A DNA stretch of 64,000 bases from Vibrio sp. MedPE-SWchi. Lineage in GTDB: Bacteria; Pseudomonadota; Gammaproteobacteria; Enterobacterales; Vibrionaceae. Below the pieces are notes generated by a model. The model made no database searches, had not been told where the DNA came from, and was given only the letters and a program-made list of their open reading frames with translations. The translations under genes were made by a program, and so were the position numbers. Of this stretch, positions 8,896-19,410 are shown one piece after another. The DNA lies in the NCBI GenBank assembly GCA_001874155.1, contig MPDB01000004.1:62001-126000 (forward strand), in the 5' to 3' direction. How positions within the stretch are numbered: the stretch's first letter is position 1; every line of letters starts with the position of its first letter.

Positions 8896-9987
8896 TTATA
8901 CGTTGAAGCGGAAGTGAACAACATCGCCATCTTTAACGATATAGTCTTTGCCTTCTAGACGCCATTTGCCCGCTTCTTTTGCACCACTTTCACCAGAAAA
9001 TTGAATAAAGTCATCATAACCAACAACTTCAGCTCGAATGAATCCTTTTTCAAAATCAGTGTGAATTTTACCCGCAGATTGTGGCGCGGTTGCACCAATA
9101 GGAATTGTCCAAGCGCGAACCTCTTTAACACCAGCAGTGAAATACGTTTGTAGTGTTAATAGGTCATAACCAGATCGAATCACACGGTTAAGGCCTGGCT
9201 CTTCAATACCCATGTCAGCTAAGAACTCTTCGCGATCTTCGTCGTCCAATTCAGACAGTTCTGATTCAATAGCCGCACAAACGGCAACAACGACGTTGTT
9301 TTCTTTTTCTGCGTATTCTTTAACTGCATCGAGGTAAGGGTTGTTCTCAAAACCATCTTCATTCACGTTAGCGATGTACATGGTTGGCTTCAGTGTAAGG
9401 AAGTTAAGGTAACCAATTGCAGCGAGTTCTTCTTTACCTAGTTCAACAGTGCGAGCCATTCCGCCCTCAGTGAACACTGGAAGCAGCTTTTCAAGGACAG
9501 TGATTTCAAACTTAGCGTCTTTGTCTCCGCCTTTCGCTTTTTTAGCGTTACGTTGAATCGCACGTTCACATGAGTCTAAATCCGCCAATGCAAGCTCTAG
9601 GTTAATCACTTCGATATCATCGATCGGAGAAACTTTACCTGAAACGTGAATGATGTTTTCGTTCTCAAAACAGCGAACAACGTGACCGATAGCGTCAGTT
9701 TCACGGATATTTGCTAGGAATTTGTTTCCTAAACCTTCACCTTTAGACGCGCCAGCAACAAGGCCTGCAATGTCAACGAATTCCATCGTTGTAGGTAGCA
9801 CCTTTTGTGGGTTTACGATCTTTGCTAGTGCGTCTAATCGTAGATCTGGTACCGGTACGATGCCGGTATTTGGCTCGATAGTACAGAAAGGGAAGTTAGC
9901 GGCTTCGATGCCAGCTTTAGTTAGTGCATTAAAAAGCGTTGATTTACCGACATTTGGCAATCCAACAATGCCACATTTAAAACCCAT
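8896..9987 (-). CDS. ychF: YchF, Obg-family translation-associated ATPase/GTPase
   Basis: 363 residues from [19 protein letters not shown], the usual YchF length. The ORF track start at 10047 adds 20 residues that overlap pth and lack support. P-loop GLPNVGKST, switch DIAGLV, central helical domain and C-terminal TGS domain ([13 protein letters not shown] ... [12 protein letters not shown]) are visible. YchF binds ribosomes and prefers ATP in its family; it affects translation and stress responses. It lies 10 bp downstream of pth and probably forms an operon with it. Confidence 0.96.
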   Translation of the reverse strand: MGFKCGIVGLPNVGKSTLFNALTKAGIEAANFPFCTIEPNTGIVPVPDLRLDALAKIVNPQKVLPTTMEFVDIAGLVAGASKGEGLGNKFLANIRETDAIGHVVRCFENENIIHVSGKVSPIDDIEVINLELALADLDSCERAIQRNAKKAKGGDKDAKFEITVLEKLLPVFTEGGMARTVELGKEELAAIGYLNFLTLKPTMYIANVNEDGFENNPYLDAVKEYAEKENNVVVAVCAAIESELSELDDEDREEFLADMGIEEPGLNRVIRSGYDLLTLQTYFTAGVKEVRAWTIPIGATAPQSAGKIHTDFEKGFIRAEVVGYDDFIQFSGESGAKEAGKWRLEGKDYIVKDGDVVHFRFNV

Positions 9988-9997
9988 GATAGTAACC

Positions 9998-10588
9998 TTA
10001 TTCTGCTTTGAACGTATGTAAGCGATTTTGTGCTTTGGTGAGGCCATCTTTCAATAAGATGTCTAGACAGCGTACGGATTCGTCGACGGCTGCATCTAAG
10101 CACTCCTGCTCTTTAGCTGGGGCTTTACCAAGCACATAACCTGAAACTTTGTCTTTATGCCCAGGATGGCCGATGCCAATTCTTAAGCGATAAAACTCTT
10201 TATTATTAGCCAGTTTGCTAATCGTGTCGCGTAGACCATTATGTCCACCGTGACCGCCACCCTTTTTGAATTTAGCCACACCCGGAGGCAGATCTAATTC
10301 ATCATGGGCGATCATGATCTCTTCTGGTTTGATTTGATAAAACTTAGCTAGTGCCCCAACGGCTTTACCTGATAGGTTCATAAAAGTGGTTGGGATTAGT
10401 AAGCGGAGATCTTCACCGTTTATGAGGATGCGTCCAGTTAACCCATAAAACTTGGTTTCATTCTTAAGGGTAACGTTATGAACTCTAGCTAACTCTTCTA
10501 CGACCCACGCGCCCGCATTATGACGAGTTCGAGTATATTCAGGGCCGGGGTTCGCTAGACCAACAAGCAGTTTAATTTGCTGACTCAA
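9998..10588 (-). CDS. pth: Peptidyl-tRNA hydrolase
   Basis: 196 residues. The motif [18 protein letters not shown] includes the catalytic His (H23 here, H20 in E. coli). FMNLSGKAV and [10 protein letters not shown] are further Pth signatures. It releases tRNA from prematurely dropped peptidyl-tRNA in the cytoplasm. It is the first gene of the pth-ychF pair; a shared terminator with prs lies just upstream. Confidence 0.97.
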   Translation of the reverse strand: MSQQIKLLVGLANPGPEYTRTRHNAGAWVVEELARVHNVTLKNETKFYGLTGRILINGEDLRLLIPTTFMNLSGKAVGALAKFYQIKPEEIMIAHDELDLPPGVAKFKKGGGHGGHNGLRDTISKLANNKEFYRLRIGIGHPGHKDKVSGYVLGKAPAKEQECLDAAVDESVRCLDILLKDGLTKAQNRLHTFKAE

Positions 10589-10669
10589 AGTTTGGATCTC
10601 TCTGGATTATCAAAAAGCGCCGTATCATAGCACAGAAAAGAGGTTTGGCTCTAGCGCGTGTAAGGATAT

Positions 10670-10701
10670 AAAAAAAGCACTTCGTAAGAAGTGCTTTTTT
10701 T
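10670..10701. terminator. prs terminator, symmetrical
   Basis: AAAAAAAGCACTTC-GTAA-GAAGTGCTTTTTTT. It lies between prs and pth, both on the minus strand, so its working direction is minus. Confidence 0.9.
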
Positions 10702-10753
10702 ATTTTAAGCTATTTAATAAGGGAGTGTTCCCTTGATTCACTTAAGGTAGCTA

Positions 10754-11698
10754 TTAGCTAAACATCGCCGAGATTGACTCTTCGTTGCTGATACGACGAA
10801 TCGCTTCAGCTAGCATGCGAGAAAGGCTTAGCTCTGTTACTTTGCCTGTTGCTGCCATCTCTGGAGATAGAGTAATAGAGTCAGTAACGATAACTTGGTC
10901 TAGAACAGAGTTCTTAATGTTTGATGCAGCAGTACCAGAGAAAACAGCGTGCGTAGCGTAAGCGAATACACGCTTAGCACCGCGCTCTTTAAGCGCTTCA
11001 GCTGCTTTACACAGTGTGCCACCAGTATCAATCATGTCATCAACGATAACACAATCACGACCTTCAACATCACCAATTAGGTTCATTACTTCAGAAACAT
11101 TAGCACGTGGACGACGCTTATCAACGATAGCGATATCAACGTCACCTAATGCTTTTGCTGTAGCGCGAGCACGAACAACACCACCTAGGTCTGGAGAAAC
11201 CACAACTGGGTTCTCTAAGCCACGGTTAGCCATATCTTCAAGAAGCACTGGAGTACCGAAGATATTATCTACAGGTACATCGAAGAAGCCTTGAATTTGC
11301 TCAGCGTGTAGGTCAATGGTCAGAACGCGGTCAACACCAACGTTAGACAGGAAGTCTGCAACAACTTTTGCAGTAATTGGCACACGAGCAGAACGTACAC
11401 GACGATCTTGACGAGCGTAACCAAAGTATGGGATTACAGCAGTAATACGGCCCGCTGAAGCACGGCGCATTGCGTCAATCATTACCACCAATTCCATTAG
11501 GTTGTCATTGGTTGGTGCACAAGTAGATTGAATCAGGAATACATCACTACCACGAACATTTTCGTTGATTTGAACAGCGACTTCGCCATCAGAAAAACGG
11601 TCTACAGTAGCGTCGCCAAGAGAAATGTATAAACGATCAGCAATACGTTGGGCTAGTTCAGGTGTTGCGTTACCAGCAAATAGCTTCATATCAGGCAC
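10754..11698 (-). CDS. prs: Ribose-phosphate pyrophosphokinase (PRPP synthetase)
   Basis: 314 residues, near colinear with E. coli Prs. Visible are FSDGEV, the ATP/Mg region [12 protein letters not shown], the flexible-loop [23 protein letters not shown] and the PRPP-binding loop [10 protein letters not shown]. It transfers pyrophosphate from ATP to ribose 5-phosphate for nucleotide, His, Trp and NAD synthesis. It follows ispE by 28 bp in the lolB-ispE-prs operon, an arrangement shared with enterics. Confidence 0.98.
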   Translation of the reverse strand: MPDMKLFAGNATPELAQRIADRLYISLGDATVDRFSDGEVAVQINENVRGSDVFLIQSTCAPTNDNLMELVVMIDAMRRASAGRITAVIPYFGYARQDRRVRSARVPITAKVVADFLSNVGVDRVLTIDLHAEQIQGFFDVPVDNIFGTPVLLEDMANRGLENPVVVSPDLGGVVRARATAKALGDVDIAIVDKRRPRANVSEVMNLIGDVEGRDCVIVDDMIDTGGTLCKAAEALKERGAKRVFAYATHAVFSGTAASNIKNSVLDQVIVTDSITLSPEMAATGKVTELSLSRMLAEAIRRISNEESISAMFS

Positions 11699-11726
11699 GG
11701 TGGAAACCTCAGGGTTGCGTCCAGTT

Positions 11727-12599
11727 TTAAATAAAGTCGGTGTGGGCTGTTTGATATTCAGCCAGGGTCTCTTTTAAAGGTGAAATATTTCGCCCTTTCG
11801 CAACAAATGCGGAGACCGTATCAGAGAGTGTTTCTAGGACAAGTATAGCGTCTTTTTTGCTGCTAAATTCAGCAAAAATGCACGAACCTGTTCCAGTCAA
11901 TCTTGACGGCGCATATTGTAGCAGCCATGAAAGTTGCTGATCAACCTCTGGGTACAGTATTCGTACAATTTTTTCGCAATCGTTTCCGTATTCCCCTTGT
12001 AGGAGCTTTTCTAACGGCTGTTTTTCTGTGTTTCTCGTTAAATCTGGGTGTTGGAATATGTCCGCTGTTGCAATGCTTACCGATGGTTTTACGACTAAAT
12101 ACCATTTTTCATCGGGTTCAGCCTTGGCAAGCTTCTCACCCACACCTTCTGCAAAAGCAGAAAATCCGCGCACAAATACGGGAACGTCAGCGCCAAGCTT
12201 CAAACCGATAGTTGCAAGTTCATCATCTGATAGATTCAGCTGCCACAAGTGGTTTAATGCGACCAGTACTGTTGCCGCGTTAGAAGAGCCACCACCGATG
12301 CCGCCGCCCATTGGTAACACTTTAGTAATGCCAATCTTAGCGCCCAAAGAACATCCTGAGTAATCTTTGAGTGCCGTTGCCGCTTTCCAAATAAGGTTGT
12401 CTCTGGTTTCAACCCCTTCTACTGGGTTAAGCAAGGTGATTTGGTCAGTCGAGTCGGCAGTTATAACTAAGTTGTCACCGTGATCTAGAAATTGAAAGAG
12501 AGTCTGTAGCTCATGGTAACCATTCTCTCGCTGGCCTGTAATGTAGAGAAAGAGATTGAGTTTTGCCGGAGAAGGCCAATAAGTGGTGGTTGAAATCAT
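11727..12599 (-). CDS. ispE: 4-diphosphocytidyl-2-C-methylerythritol kinase
   Basis: 290 residues of the GHMP kinase fold. N-terminal [16 protein letters not shown]-binding [14 protein letters not shown], and the C-terminal [13 protein letters not shown] motif are visible. It phosphorylates CDP-ME in the MEP isoprenoid pathway. Start ATG is 3 bp after the lolB stop, indicating translational coupling. Confidence 0.97.
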   Translation of the reverse strand: MISTTTYWPSPAKLNLFLYITGQRENGYHELQTLFQFLDHGDNLVITADSTDQITLLNPVEGVETRDNLIWKAATALKDYSGCSLGAKIGITKVLPMGGGIGGGSSNAATVLVALNHLWQLNLSDDELATIGLKLGADVPVFVRGFSAFAEGVGEKLAKAEPDEKWYLVVKPSVSIATADIFQHPDLTRNTEKQPLEKLLQGEYGNDCEKIVRILYPEVDQQLSWLLQYAPSRLTGTGSCIFAEFSSKKDAILVLETLSDTVSAFVAKGRNISPLKETLAEYQTAHTDFI

Positions 12600-12602
12600 G
12601 CT

Positions 12603-13211
12603 TTAAAGGGTCCACTTGGTGATGACTAAATTGATAACGGTGTCTTGATGGATGAGCTTTATTTTCTTTGGCAACGGCAGAGGCTTCCCCCTATATTCAA
12701 TGTCTTGAAAGGATAAGTATTGTAATTCCCATGGCTGCTGCCCCACTAATTTAGTTAAAGAGCTAAGGGTATTATTGTCATTAAGTTGGAATTGATCAGC
12801 AGACGTTGGGTTGCCAAGTAACCAATCTTGAAGGTGCTCGACAGGAATCGTTAACCCTGTTAGTTGCTCAATCAATACATCGGCACTGGCGTGTGAAAGG
12901 TTCTGACCATCGTAGGTTTCAACCGTTGCGCCTTGTGGCGATATTGAGAGGTTGAGAACGGTTTGACCAATGAAAGTACTCAGTCGAAGCTGACTGGCTT
13001 CCGGATTATGCTTCCATTGAAAATTAAGAGATTGCCTTTGCTCAGGTGAGATATAACCGAGTTTTCCAACGGATTGATAGTCAGTGATTGATGCAAGTTT
13101 CTGTTGGTGAGCTTGCCACTCAACACTGGTTTGGCTTTCCGGCAGTGTCGAACAACCCGCGAGAAAGAGAAAAGAGAGTGCTAAAAAAAGTAATCGTCGA
13201 AAGTTAATCAT
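12603..13211 (-). CDS. lolB: LolB, outer-membrane lipoprotein insertion factor
   Basis: 202 residues from the internal ATG (MINFRRLLFLALSFLFLAGC). This gives a compact lipoprotein signal with lipobox LAGC. The ORF track adds 7 residues from a TTG at 13232; neither start has a clear SD, so the choice is tentative. The mature part fits LolB (WQAHQQKLASITDYQSVGKLGYIS, WLLGNP). It receives lipoproteins from LolA and inserts them in the outer membrane. Divergent from hemA, as in other gammaproteobacteria. Confidence 0.93.
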   Translation of the reverse strand: MINFRRLLFLALSFLFLAGCSTLPESQTSVEWQAHQQKLASITDYQSVGKLGYISPEQRQSLNFQWKHNPEASQLRLSTFIGQTVLNLSISPQGATVETYDGQNLSHASADVLIEQLTGLTIPVEHLQDWLLGNPTSADQFQLNDNNTLSSLTKLVGQQPWELQYLSFQDIEYRGKPLPLPKKIKLIHQDTVINLVITKWTL

Positions 13212-13375
13212 AACTGGTTGCGCTTTAAACAATTGTCGATGGTTAATAGCCTTAACTATATCATTGATATCACGAACTCAGTAAAACAAATAGCGTTCGC
13301 TCTTTTAATAACGGAGGGCATCAAGTAAAATTCCGAACCAATTTGTATTTCCTTTAGTCTGAGAACCTTCTATAC

Positions 13376-14635
13376 ATGTCCTTGCTTGTTATTGGCATTA
13401 ATCACAATACGGCGTCAGTTGATTTGCGTGAGAGAGTGGCGTTTGGCCCAGATAAGCTCTCAGATGCGTTAACTCAGCTCGAAGCGAACTCAAATGTTAA
13501 TGGCAGTGTCATTTTATCGACCTGTAATCGCACTGAGATCTATTGTGATACGAAAACAGCGTCAAAGAACAAGGTCATTGACTGGTTAACCCAATTTCAT
13601 CAGGTGAGCCCTGAGGAACTGAAACCGAGTATCTACGTTCATGAGGAACAGGCCGCAATTCGACACCTAATGCGTGTTTCATGTGGGTTGGACTCATTAG
13701 TATTGGGTGAGCCACAGATCTTGGGGCAGGTGAAACAAGCTTACTCAGACGCTCGCGACGCTAAATCGGTCAATGCAACTGCTGAGAAGTTATTTCAAAA
13801 AACGTTTTCAGTCGCAAAACGAGTTCGTACAGAAACCGAGATTGGTAGCAGTGCCGTGTCTGTTGCTTATGCTGCCTGCACACTGGCTAAGCATATCTTT
13901 GAGTCATTGGCTGATTCCACGGTTTTGCTCGTGGGTGCGGGTGAAACGATAGAGCTTGTGGCGAAGCACTTAGCAAGCAATGGTTGTACAAAGATCATTG
14001 TTGCTAACAGAACGAGAGAGCGAGCGCAGGGGTTAGCGGAACAATTTGGGGCTCAGGTGATCAGTCTAGAAGAGATCCCCGAACATTTGCCAAAGGCAGA
14101 TATAGTGATCAGTTCAACGGCAAGTCCGCTGCCTATTATCGGCAAAGGTATGGTGGAATCTGCATTAAAAGCGCGCAAGCATCAGCCCATTCTTCTCGTG
14201 GATATTGCCGTTCCAAGAGATATTGAGTCACAAGTAGGCGACCTTAACGACGCTTATCTATATACTGTCGACGATCTTCAATCCATTGTAGATGGGAATA
14301 TTGAACAGCGAAAAGTCGAAGCGATACAAGCAGAAGCCATTGTGAGTGAGGAAAGTGCCTCATTTATGACTTGGCTAAGATCGCTCCAAGCTGTTGATAG
14401 CATAAGAGAATACAGAAAATCCTCCGATGAGATTCGAGAAGAGTTACTGGCGAAAAGCGTACAGTCTCTACTTGCTGGTGGAGAGCCTGAAAAGGTATTG
14501 CTTGAGCTCAGTAACAAGCTAACGAATCGGTTGATACACGCACCGACTCGAGCACTTCAAAGTGCAGCAGAGCAGGGAGAACCTGCAAAACTAGCCGTAA
14601 TCAGGCAAAGCCTTGGGTTAGATGAACTAAAATAG
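13376..14635 (+). CDS. hemA: Glutamyl-tRNA reductase
   Basis: 419 residues. The nucleophilic Cys is C50 in [28 protein letters not shown], the NADPH-binding [17 protein letters not shown] and the C-terminal dimerisation helix follow. It reduces Glu-tRNA to glutamate-1-semialdehyde, the committed haem step, which also feeds the sirohaem and c-haem needs of the nitrite reductases in this window. Followed by prfA after a hairpin, the conserved hemA-prfA-prmC order. Confidence 0.98.
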   Translation: MSLLVIGINHNTASVDLRERVAFGPDKLSDALTQLEANSNVNGSVILSTCNRTEIYCDTKTASKNKVIDWLTQFHQVSPEELKPSIYVHEEQAAIRHLMRVSCGLDSLVLGEPQILGQVKQAYSDARDAKSVNATAEKLFQKTFSVAKRVRTETEIGSSAVSVAYAACTLAKHIFESLADSTVLLVGAGETIELVAKHLASNGCTKIIVANRTRERAQGLAEQFGAQVISLEEIPEHLPKADIVISSTASPLPIIGKGMVESALKARKHQPILLVDIAVPRDIESQVGDLNDAYLYTVDDLQSIVDGNIEQRKVEAIQAEAIVSEESASFMTWLRSLQAVDSIREYRKSSDEIREELLAKSVQSLLAGGEPEKVLLELSNKLTNRLIHAPTRALQSAAEQGEPAKLAVIRQSLGLDELK

Positions 14636-14678
14636 TCATCACTCTAATCTTACTCTGCACAATAGAATTTTTATTTAG

Positions 14679-14703
14679 AAGGTCACTTATTGAGTGACCT
14701 TTG
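14679..14703 (+). terminator. Hairpin between hemA and prfA
   Basis: AAGGTCACT-TATTG-AGTGACCTTTG. The U-tract is short, so read-through into prfA is likely. Confidence 0.55.
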
Positions 14704-14726
14704 TAACCTAAGTTAAGAAAAGAATT

Positions 14727-15815
14727 ATGAAAGCATCGATTTTAGTAAAGCTAGAAACATTGGTTGAACGCTATGAAGAAGTTCAACACCTACTTGGTGA
14801 CCCAGATGTCATTGGTGACCAAAACAAATTCCGTGCTCTTTCACGTGAATACTCTCAGCTTGAAGAAGTCACTCAGTGTTTCCAAGCCTATCAGCAAGCT
14901 CAAGAAGATTTAGAAGCCGCTGAAGAGATGGCGAAAGAAGACGATGCGGAAATGCGCGAGATGGCGCAAGAAGAGATCAAAGACGCGAAAGAAGCGATTG
15001 AACGTCTTGCTGATGAGTTGCAAATCTTGCTACTACCGAAAGATCCAAACGACGAGCGCAACTGTTTCCTAGAGATTCGTGCCGGTGCTGGCGGTGATGA
15101 AGCGGGTATTTTCGCAGGTAACCTTTTCCGTATGTACTCTAAATTTGCTGAGAAAAAAGGTTGGCGCGTAGAAGTCATGAGCTGCAACCAATCAGAACAG
15201 GGCGGTTACAAAGAAATGATCGCTAAGATCAGCGGCGATGCGGTTTATGGCACCATGAAGTTTGAGTCTGGTGGTCACCGTGTACAGCGTGTCCCTGAAA
15301 CCGAATCTCAAGGTCGTGTTCATACCTCTGCGTGTACTGTTGCGGTTATGGCTGAAGTTCCAGAAGCGGATTTACCCGAGATTAAAGCGGCTGATCTAAA
15401 AATTGATACCTTCCGTGCATCGGGTGCGGGTGGTCAGCACGTCAACACCACTGACTCTGCTATTCGTATTACTCACTTACCAACTGGTACTGTCGTAGAA
15501 TGTCAGGATGAGCGTTCACAGCATAAAAACAAAGCGAAAGCGATGACGGTTCTTGCTGCTCGTATTGTTCAAGCTGAAGAAGCACGTCGTGCGGCTGAAG
15601 TTTCTGATACTCGCCGTAACCTTCTTGGCTCTGGTGACCGTAGTGACCGTATTCGTACCTACAACTACCCACAAGGTCGTGTTTCGGATCACCGTATCAA
15701 CTTAACGCTATACCGTCTTTCAGAAGTATTGGAAGGTGACCTACAGAGCTTGGTTGATCCAGTTATTCAAGAGCACCAGGCCGATCAACTTGCTGCCCTT
15801 GCAGACAATAGCTAG
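14727..15815 (+). CDS. prfA: Peptide chain release factor 1
   Basis: 362 residues. The stop-codon reading PxT tripeptide is present as PET within [15 protein letters not shown] (PAT in E. coli RF1), and the GGQ motif sits near residue 235 in [15 protein letters not shown]. It terminates translation at UAA/UAG. prmC, which methylates the GGQ glutamine, is next downstream. Confidence 0.98.
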   Translation: MKASILVKLETLVERYEEVQHLLGDPDVIGDQNKFRALSREYSQLEEVTQCFQAYQQAQEDLEAAEEMAKEDDAEMREMAQEEIKDAKEAIERLADELQILLLPKDPNDERNCFLEIRAGAGGDEAGIFAGNLFRMYSKFAEKKGWRVEVMSCNQSEQGGYKEMIAKISGDAVYGTMKFESGGHRVQRVPETESQGRVHTSACTVAVMAEVPEADLPEIKAADLKIDTFRASGAGGQHVNTTDSAIRITHLPTGTVVECQDERSQHKNKAKAMTVLAARIVQAEEARRAAEVSDTRRNLLGSGDRSDRIRTYNYPQGRVSDHRINLTLYRLSEVLEGDLQSLVDPVIQEHQADQLAALADNS

Positions 15816-15829
15816 GCAGTTCTTACTCC

Positions 15830-16681
15830 GTGTCGACCGTAGAACAGACGTTGAAGAGCGCGACCAGCGCTCTTCTGCATAGCGGCAGTGATTCGCCGGC
15901 TTTAGATGCTGGTGTATTGCTTTGCCACTCCTTAGACAAACCTCGCTCATTTTTACTTACGTGGCCAGATAAAGAACTCACGAAATCCGAACTCTCGGCG
16001 TTTCAGCAGCTCTTGCAGCGCCGTATAGGCGGTGAACCCATCGCCTATATTGTTGGTGAGCGCGAGTTCTGGTCTTTGTCTTTAAAAGTATCCCCAACCA
16101 CCTTGATCCCTCGTCCAGATACCGAGCGCCTCGTTGAGGTTGCACTCGATAAATCCGCTGGGCAATCAGGGCCCATCCTAGATCTGGGAACTGGAACAGG
16201 GGCGATTGCCTTAGCTTTGGCCTCAGAGATGCCCGAAAGACAGGTTGTTGGCATCGATTTGAAGCAAGAAGCGCAATCTCTTGCTACTGATAACGCGAAA
16301 AGCTTAAACATTCAGAATGCTCGCTTTTTGTCTGGAAGTTGGTTCTCTCCACTTGAAGATGGAACAAAGTTTGCTTTAATCGTGTCGAACCCTCCGTATA
16401 TTGATGAAAAAGATCCACATTTGTCTCTGGGAGATGTGCGATTCGAGCCGATGAGTGCCTTGGTTGCAAAGGAGAATGGGCTTGCTGATATTCGCTACAT
16501 CACTCAAACCGCCGTTCACTACCTTGAAGAAGACGCTTGGTTAATGTTTGAACATGGGTTTGAGCAAGGTGAATTGGTTAGAGGCATATTGGCCGAATCA
16601 GGTTACCAAAGCATTGAAACTGTAAAAGATTATGGAAATAACGATCGAGTTACCTTCGGTCAATGGAAGAACAATAAATAA
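15830..16681 (+). CDS. prmC: PrmC, release-factor glutamine N5-methyltransferase
   Basis: 283 residues from a GTG start 14 bp after prfA, with a weak SD. An N-terminal helical domain is followed by an AdoMet methyltransferase fold (ILDLGTGTGAIALALASE) and the NPPY motif in VSNPPYIDEKDPHL near residue 186. It modifies the GGQ Gln of RF1/RF2. Co-transcribed with prfA. Confidence 0.96.
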   Translation: MSTVEQTLKSATSALLHSGSDSPALDAGVLLCHSLDKPRSFLLTWPDKELTKSELSAFQQLLQRRIGGEPIAYIVGEREFWSLSLKVSPTTLIPRPDTERLVEVALDKSAGQSGPILDLGTGTGAIALALASEMPERQVVGIDLKQEAQSLATDNAKSLNIQNARFLSGSWFSPLEDGTKFALIVSNPPYIDEKDPHLSLGDVRFEPMSALVAKENGLADIRYITQTAVHYLEEDAWLMFEHGFEQGELVRGILAESGYQSIETVKDYGNNDRVTFGQWKNNK

Positions 16682-16692
16682 GAGAGATAGCA

Positions 16693-17076
16693 ATGTACGA
16701 AGGACTTAAACATTTTCACATGCTGACCATAGCGCTAAGTGCGACCCTATTATCGGTCCGTTATGGCTTAATGATGGCAGATTCCAAACTACTGAATAAC
16801 CCAGTATTAAAGCGTTTTCCACATATCAACGACACGCTATTGCTACTGTCTGGCTTTGGACTGATGTATATCACTGGCTTTAGCCCACTTAGCCCTAACG
16901 GTGCGTGGCTAATGGAGAAATTCACGTGCATTTTGGCCTACATCGCATTGGGCTTCTTTGCCCTGAAACTTGGACGTAACAAGCTACTAAGAACATTCTC
17001 TTTCTTAGGTGCGCTTGGCTGGTTGATCATGGCAGCTAAAGTCGCACTAACCAAAACGCCAATCTTTTTAGGTTAA
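16693..17076 (+). CDS. sirB2: SirB2-family membrane protein
   Basis: 127 residues with four predicted membrane segments (about 8-25, 45-65, 75-93, 100-118) and the SirB2-type N-terminus YEGLKHFHMLTI. The family is named after a Salmonella invasion-expression locus, but its biochemical role is unknown. It starts 11 bp after prmC and is likely in the same operon. Confidence 0.85.
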   Translation: MYEGLKHFHMLTIALSATLLSVRYGLMMADSKLLNNPVLKRFPHINDTLLLLSGFGLMYITGFSPLSPNGAWLMEKFTCILAYIALGFFALKLGRNKLLRTFSFLGALGWLIMAAKVALTKTPIFLG

Positions 17077-17294
17077 TGAATAAAGAAAGCTGGCTTGTCG
17101 AGTATTGGGTTGAGATTAAGTAAAAAGATCATGGGTAGTAAAAAGGTTCCCATGTTCTTTTTGAATCTAAAGTACGAATTCGATGTTACGAGCTCTAATG
17201 GGGCAGCCATTTATGACAAAACTATAGATGGCAGACCACAGTAGTCAGTCCCATTTCTACTAATTGAACTATGAATAGGTAAAGGCAATAGTTG

Positions 17295-18104
17295 ATGTTG
17301 GAACTATTTGACGAAGATTTTGACTCGATGGAACTCGCGGAAGGGGCATTAATGCTCAATAAAGCGGTGGATCCAAAAACAGAAAAGAAATGGGCCGAAA
17401 ATGAGCTTGAACGTCTATTTATGGAAGCGGAATTAGCGCTATGCCATGAAGTGGATGAGAAGCTTAAATTCGACGCTTTTCTACGACTGTTTTATCAAGA
17501 GTGGGGATTTCAAGGCGACAAAGAGGCCTATTTTAATTCTAATAACGCCTTCATCGACAAAGTATTAGAGCGCCGTAAAGGCATCCCTGTCAGTTTGGGG
17601 GCTCTGATTTTATACTTAGGCCGTAAATTAGGCTTTCCTATCGAAGGGGTCACTTTCCCAACCCAGTTCATTCTAAAACTGACGTGGTGCGGTGAAAAAC
17701 CGCTTTTTGTGAACCCATTTGATGGGGAGTACGTCTCCTTACATACTTTGACCTCATGGTTAAAGGGGCAGGAAGGGCAGTTAGCGAAAGTAAAATCGAA
17801 ACACCTTGATGCTGCAGATAATCCAACAGTGATTGGCCGATGGTTAGCATTGCTGAAAAGCTCTCTTCTTAGAGAAGAACGCTATACTTTGGCATTGCAG
17901 TGTTCAAACCTCGCGTTAACGTTTGTCCCTGATGACCCTTATGAAATTCGCGATAGAGGCTATATCTATCAGCAGTTGGATTGCCACCAGATTGCTTCCA
18001 CCGATTTTCAGTATTTTGTCGATCAGTGTCCAGATGACCCGGCAGCTGAGCTGCTAAAGAATCAGATCAGTGCAATGAGTGAAACCGCAGTCGTTGTTCA
18101 TTAA
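17295..18104 (+). CDS. sirB1: SirB1-family protein (transglutaminase-like with TPR tail)
   Basis: 269 residues from ATG 17295; the ORF track uses the adjacent TTG 17292. The region FIDKVLERRKGIPVSLGALILYLGRKLGFPIEGVTFPTQFILKL is the SirB1 signature, followed by a C-terminal TPR-like part (ALQCSNLALTFVPDDPYEIRDRGYIYQQL). Cytoplasmic, function not established. The Cys of true transglutaminases is not evident. It sits between sirB2 and kdsA, a conserved order in gammaproteobacteria. Confidence 0.88.
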   Translation: MLELFDEDFDSMELAEGALMLNKAVDPKTEKKWAENELERLFMEAELALCHEVDEKLKFDAFLRLFYQEWGFQGDKEAYFNSNNAFIDKVLERRKGIPVSLGALILYLGRKLGFPIEGVTFPTQFILKLTWCGEKPLFVNPFDGEYVSLHTLTSWLKGQEGQLAKVKSKHLDAADNPTVIGRWLALLKSSLLREERYTLALQCSNLALTFVPDDPYEIRDRGYIYQQLDCHQIASTDFQYFVDQCPDDPAAELLKNQISAMSETAVVVH

Positions 18105-18167
18105 TCAAATGATGAACCGTATTGTTTCGATGCACACAGAAATAGAATTTAGAGCCTTGAGCCATAA

Positions 18168-19037
<870 letters not shown>

Positions 19038-19410
19038 TGACTTAGCGTAACTATCTATGATCAATGAGCCAGCGAATCGCTGGCTTTTTTACGCCTGAAA
19101 CTTGTTCACTTATTCTTTCAACATCGTTAATTATCAACAAATGTTAACCATTTATGCCTGACTTCACAGTAAAACGTTTGCCTGTGATCTATTGAAATTT
19201 GATATGAAAAAGAACCAAACTGTTACAGGTTATTCACTGTAATTAGTGGATCTAGTTAACATAAATATGAAATCACCATGTTCGGTTTGCTTTGTTAATT
19301 TAAACTAGTTCAAGTTTTATTGAGCCATAGGCACTGAAACCTCGGTGACGACTATTCTTTATGGGTCGATATGTACGCAGTGGATCCCCCAACAGTTCAA
19401 AGGTATGACA
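19038..19410 (+). other. kdsA-nutA intergenic region
   Basis: 373 bp. It contains the kdsA terminator and a PurR-like half-palindrome (19168-19183). No additional ORF is supported; the ORF-track start at 19345 is rejected in favour of 19411. Confidence 0.6.
19067..19090 (+). terminator. Terminator after kdsA
   Basis: AGCCAGCG-AAT-CGCTGGCTTTTTT. Confidence 0.9.
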
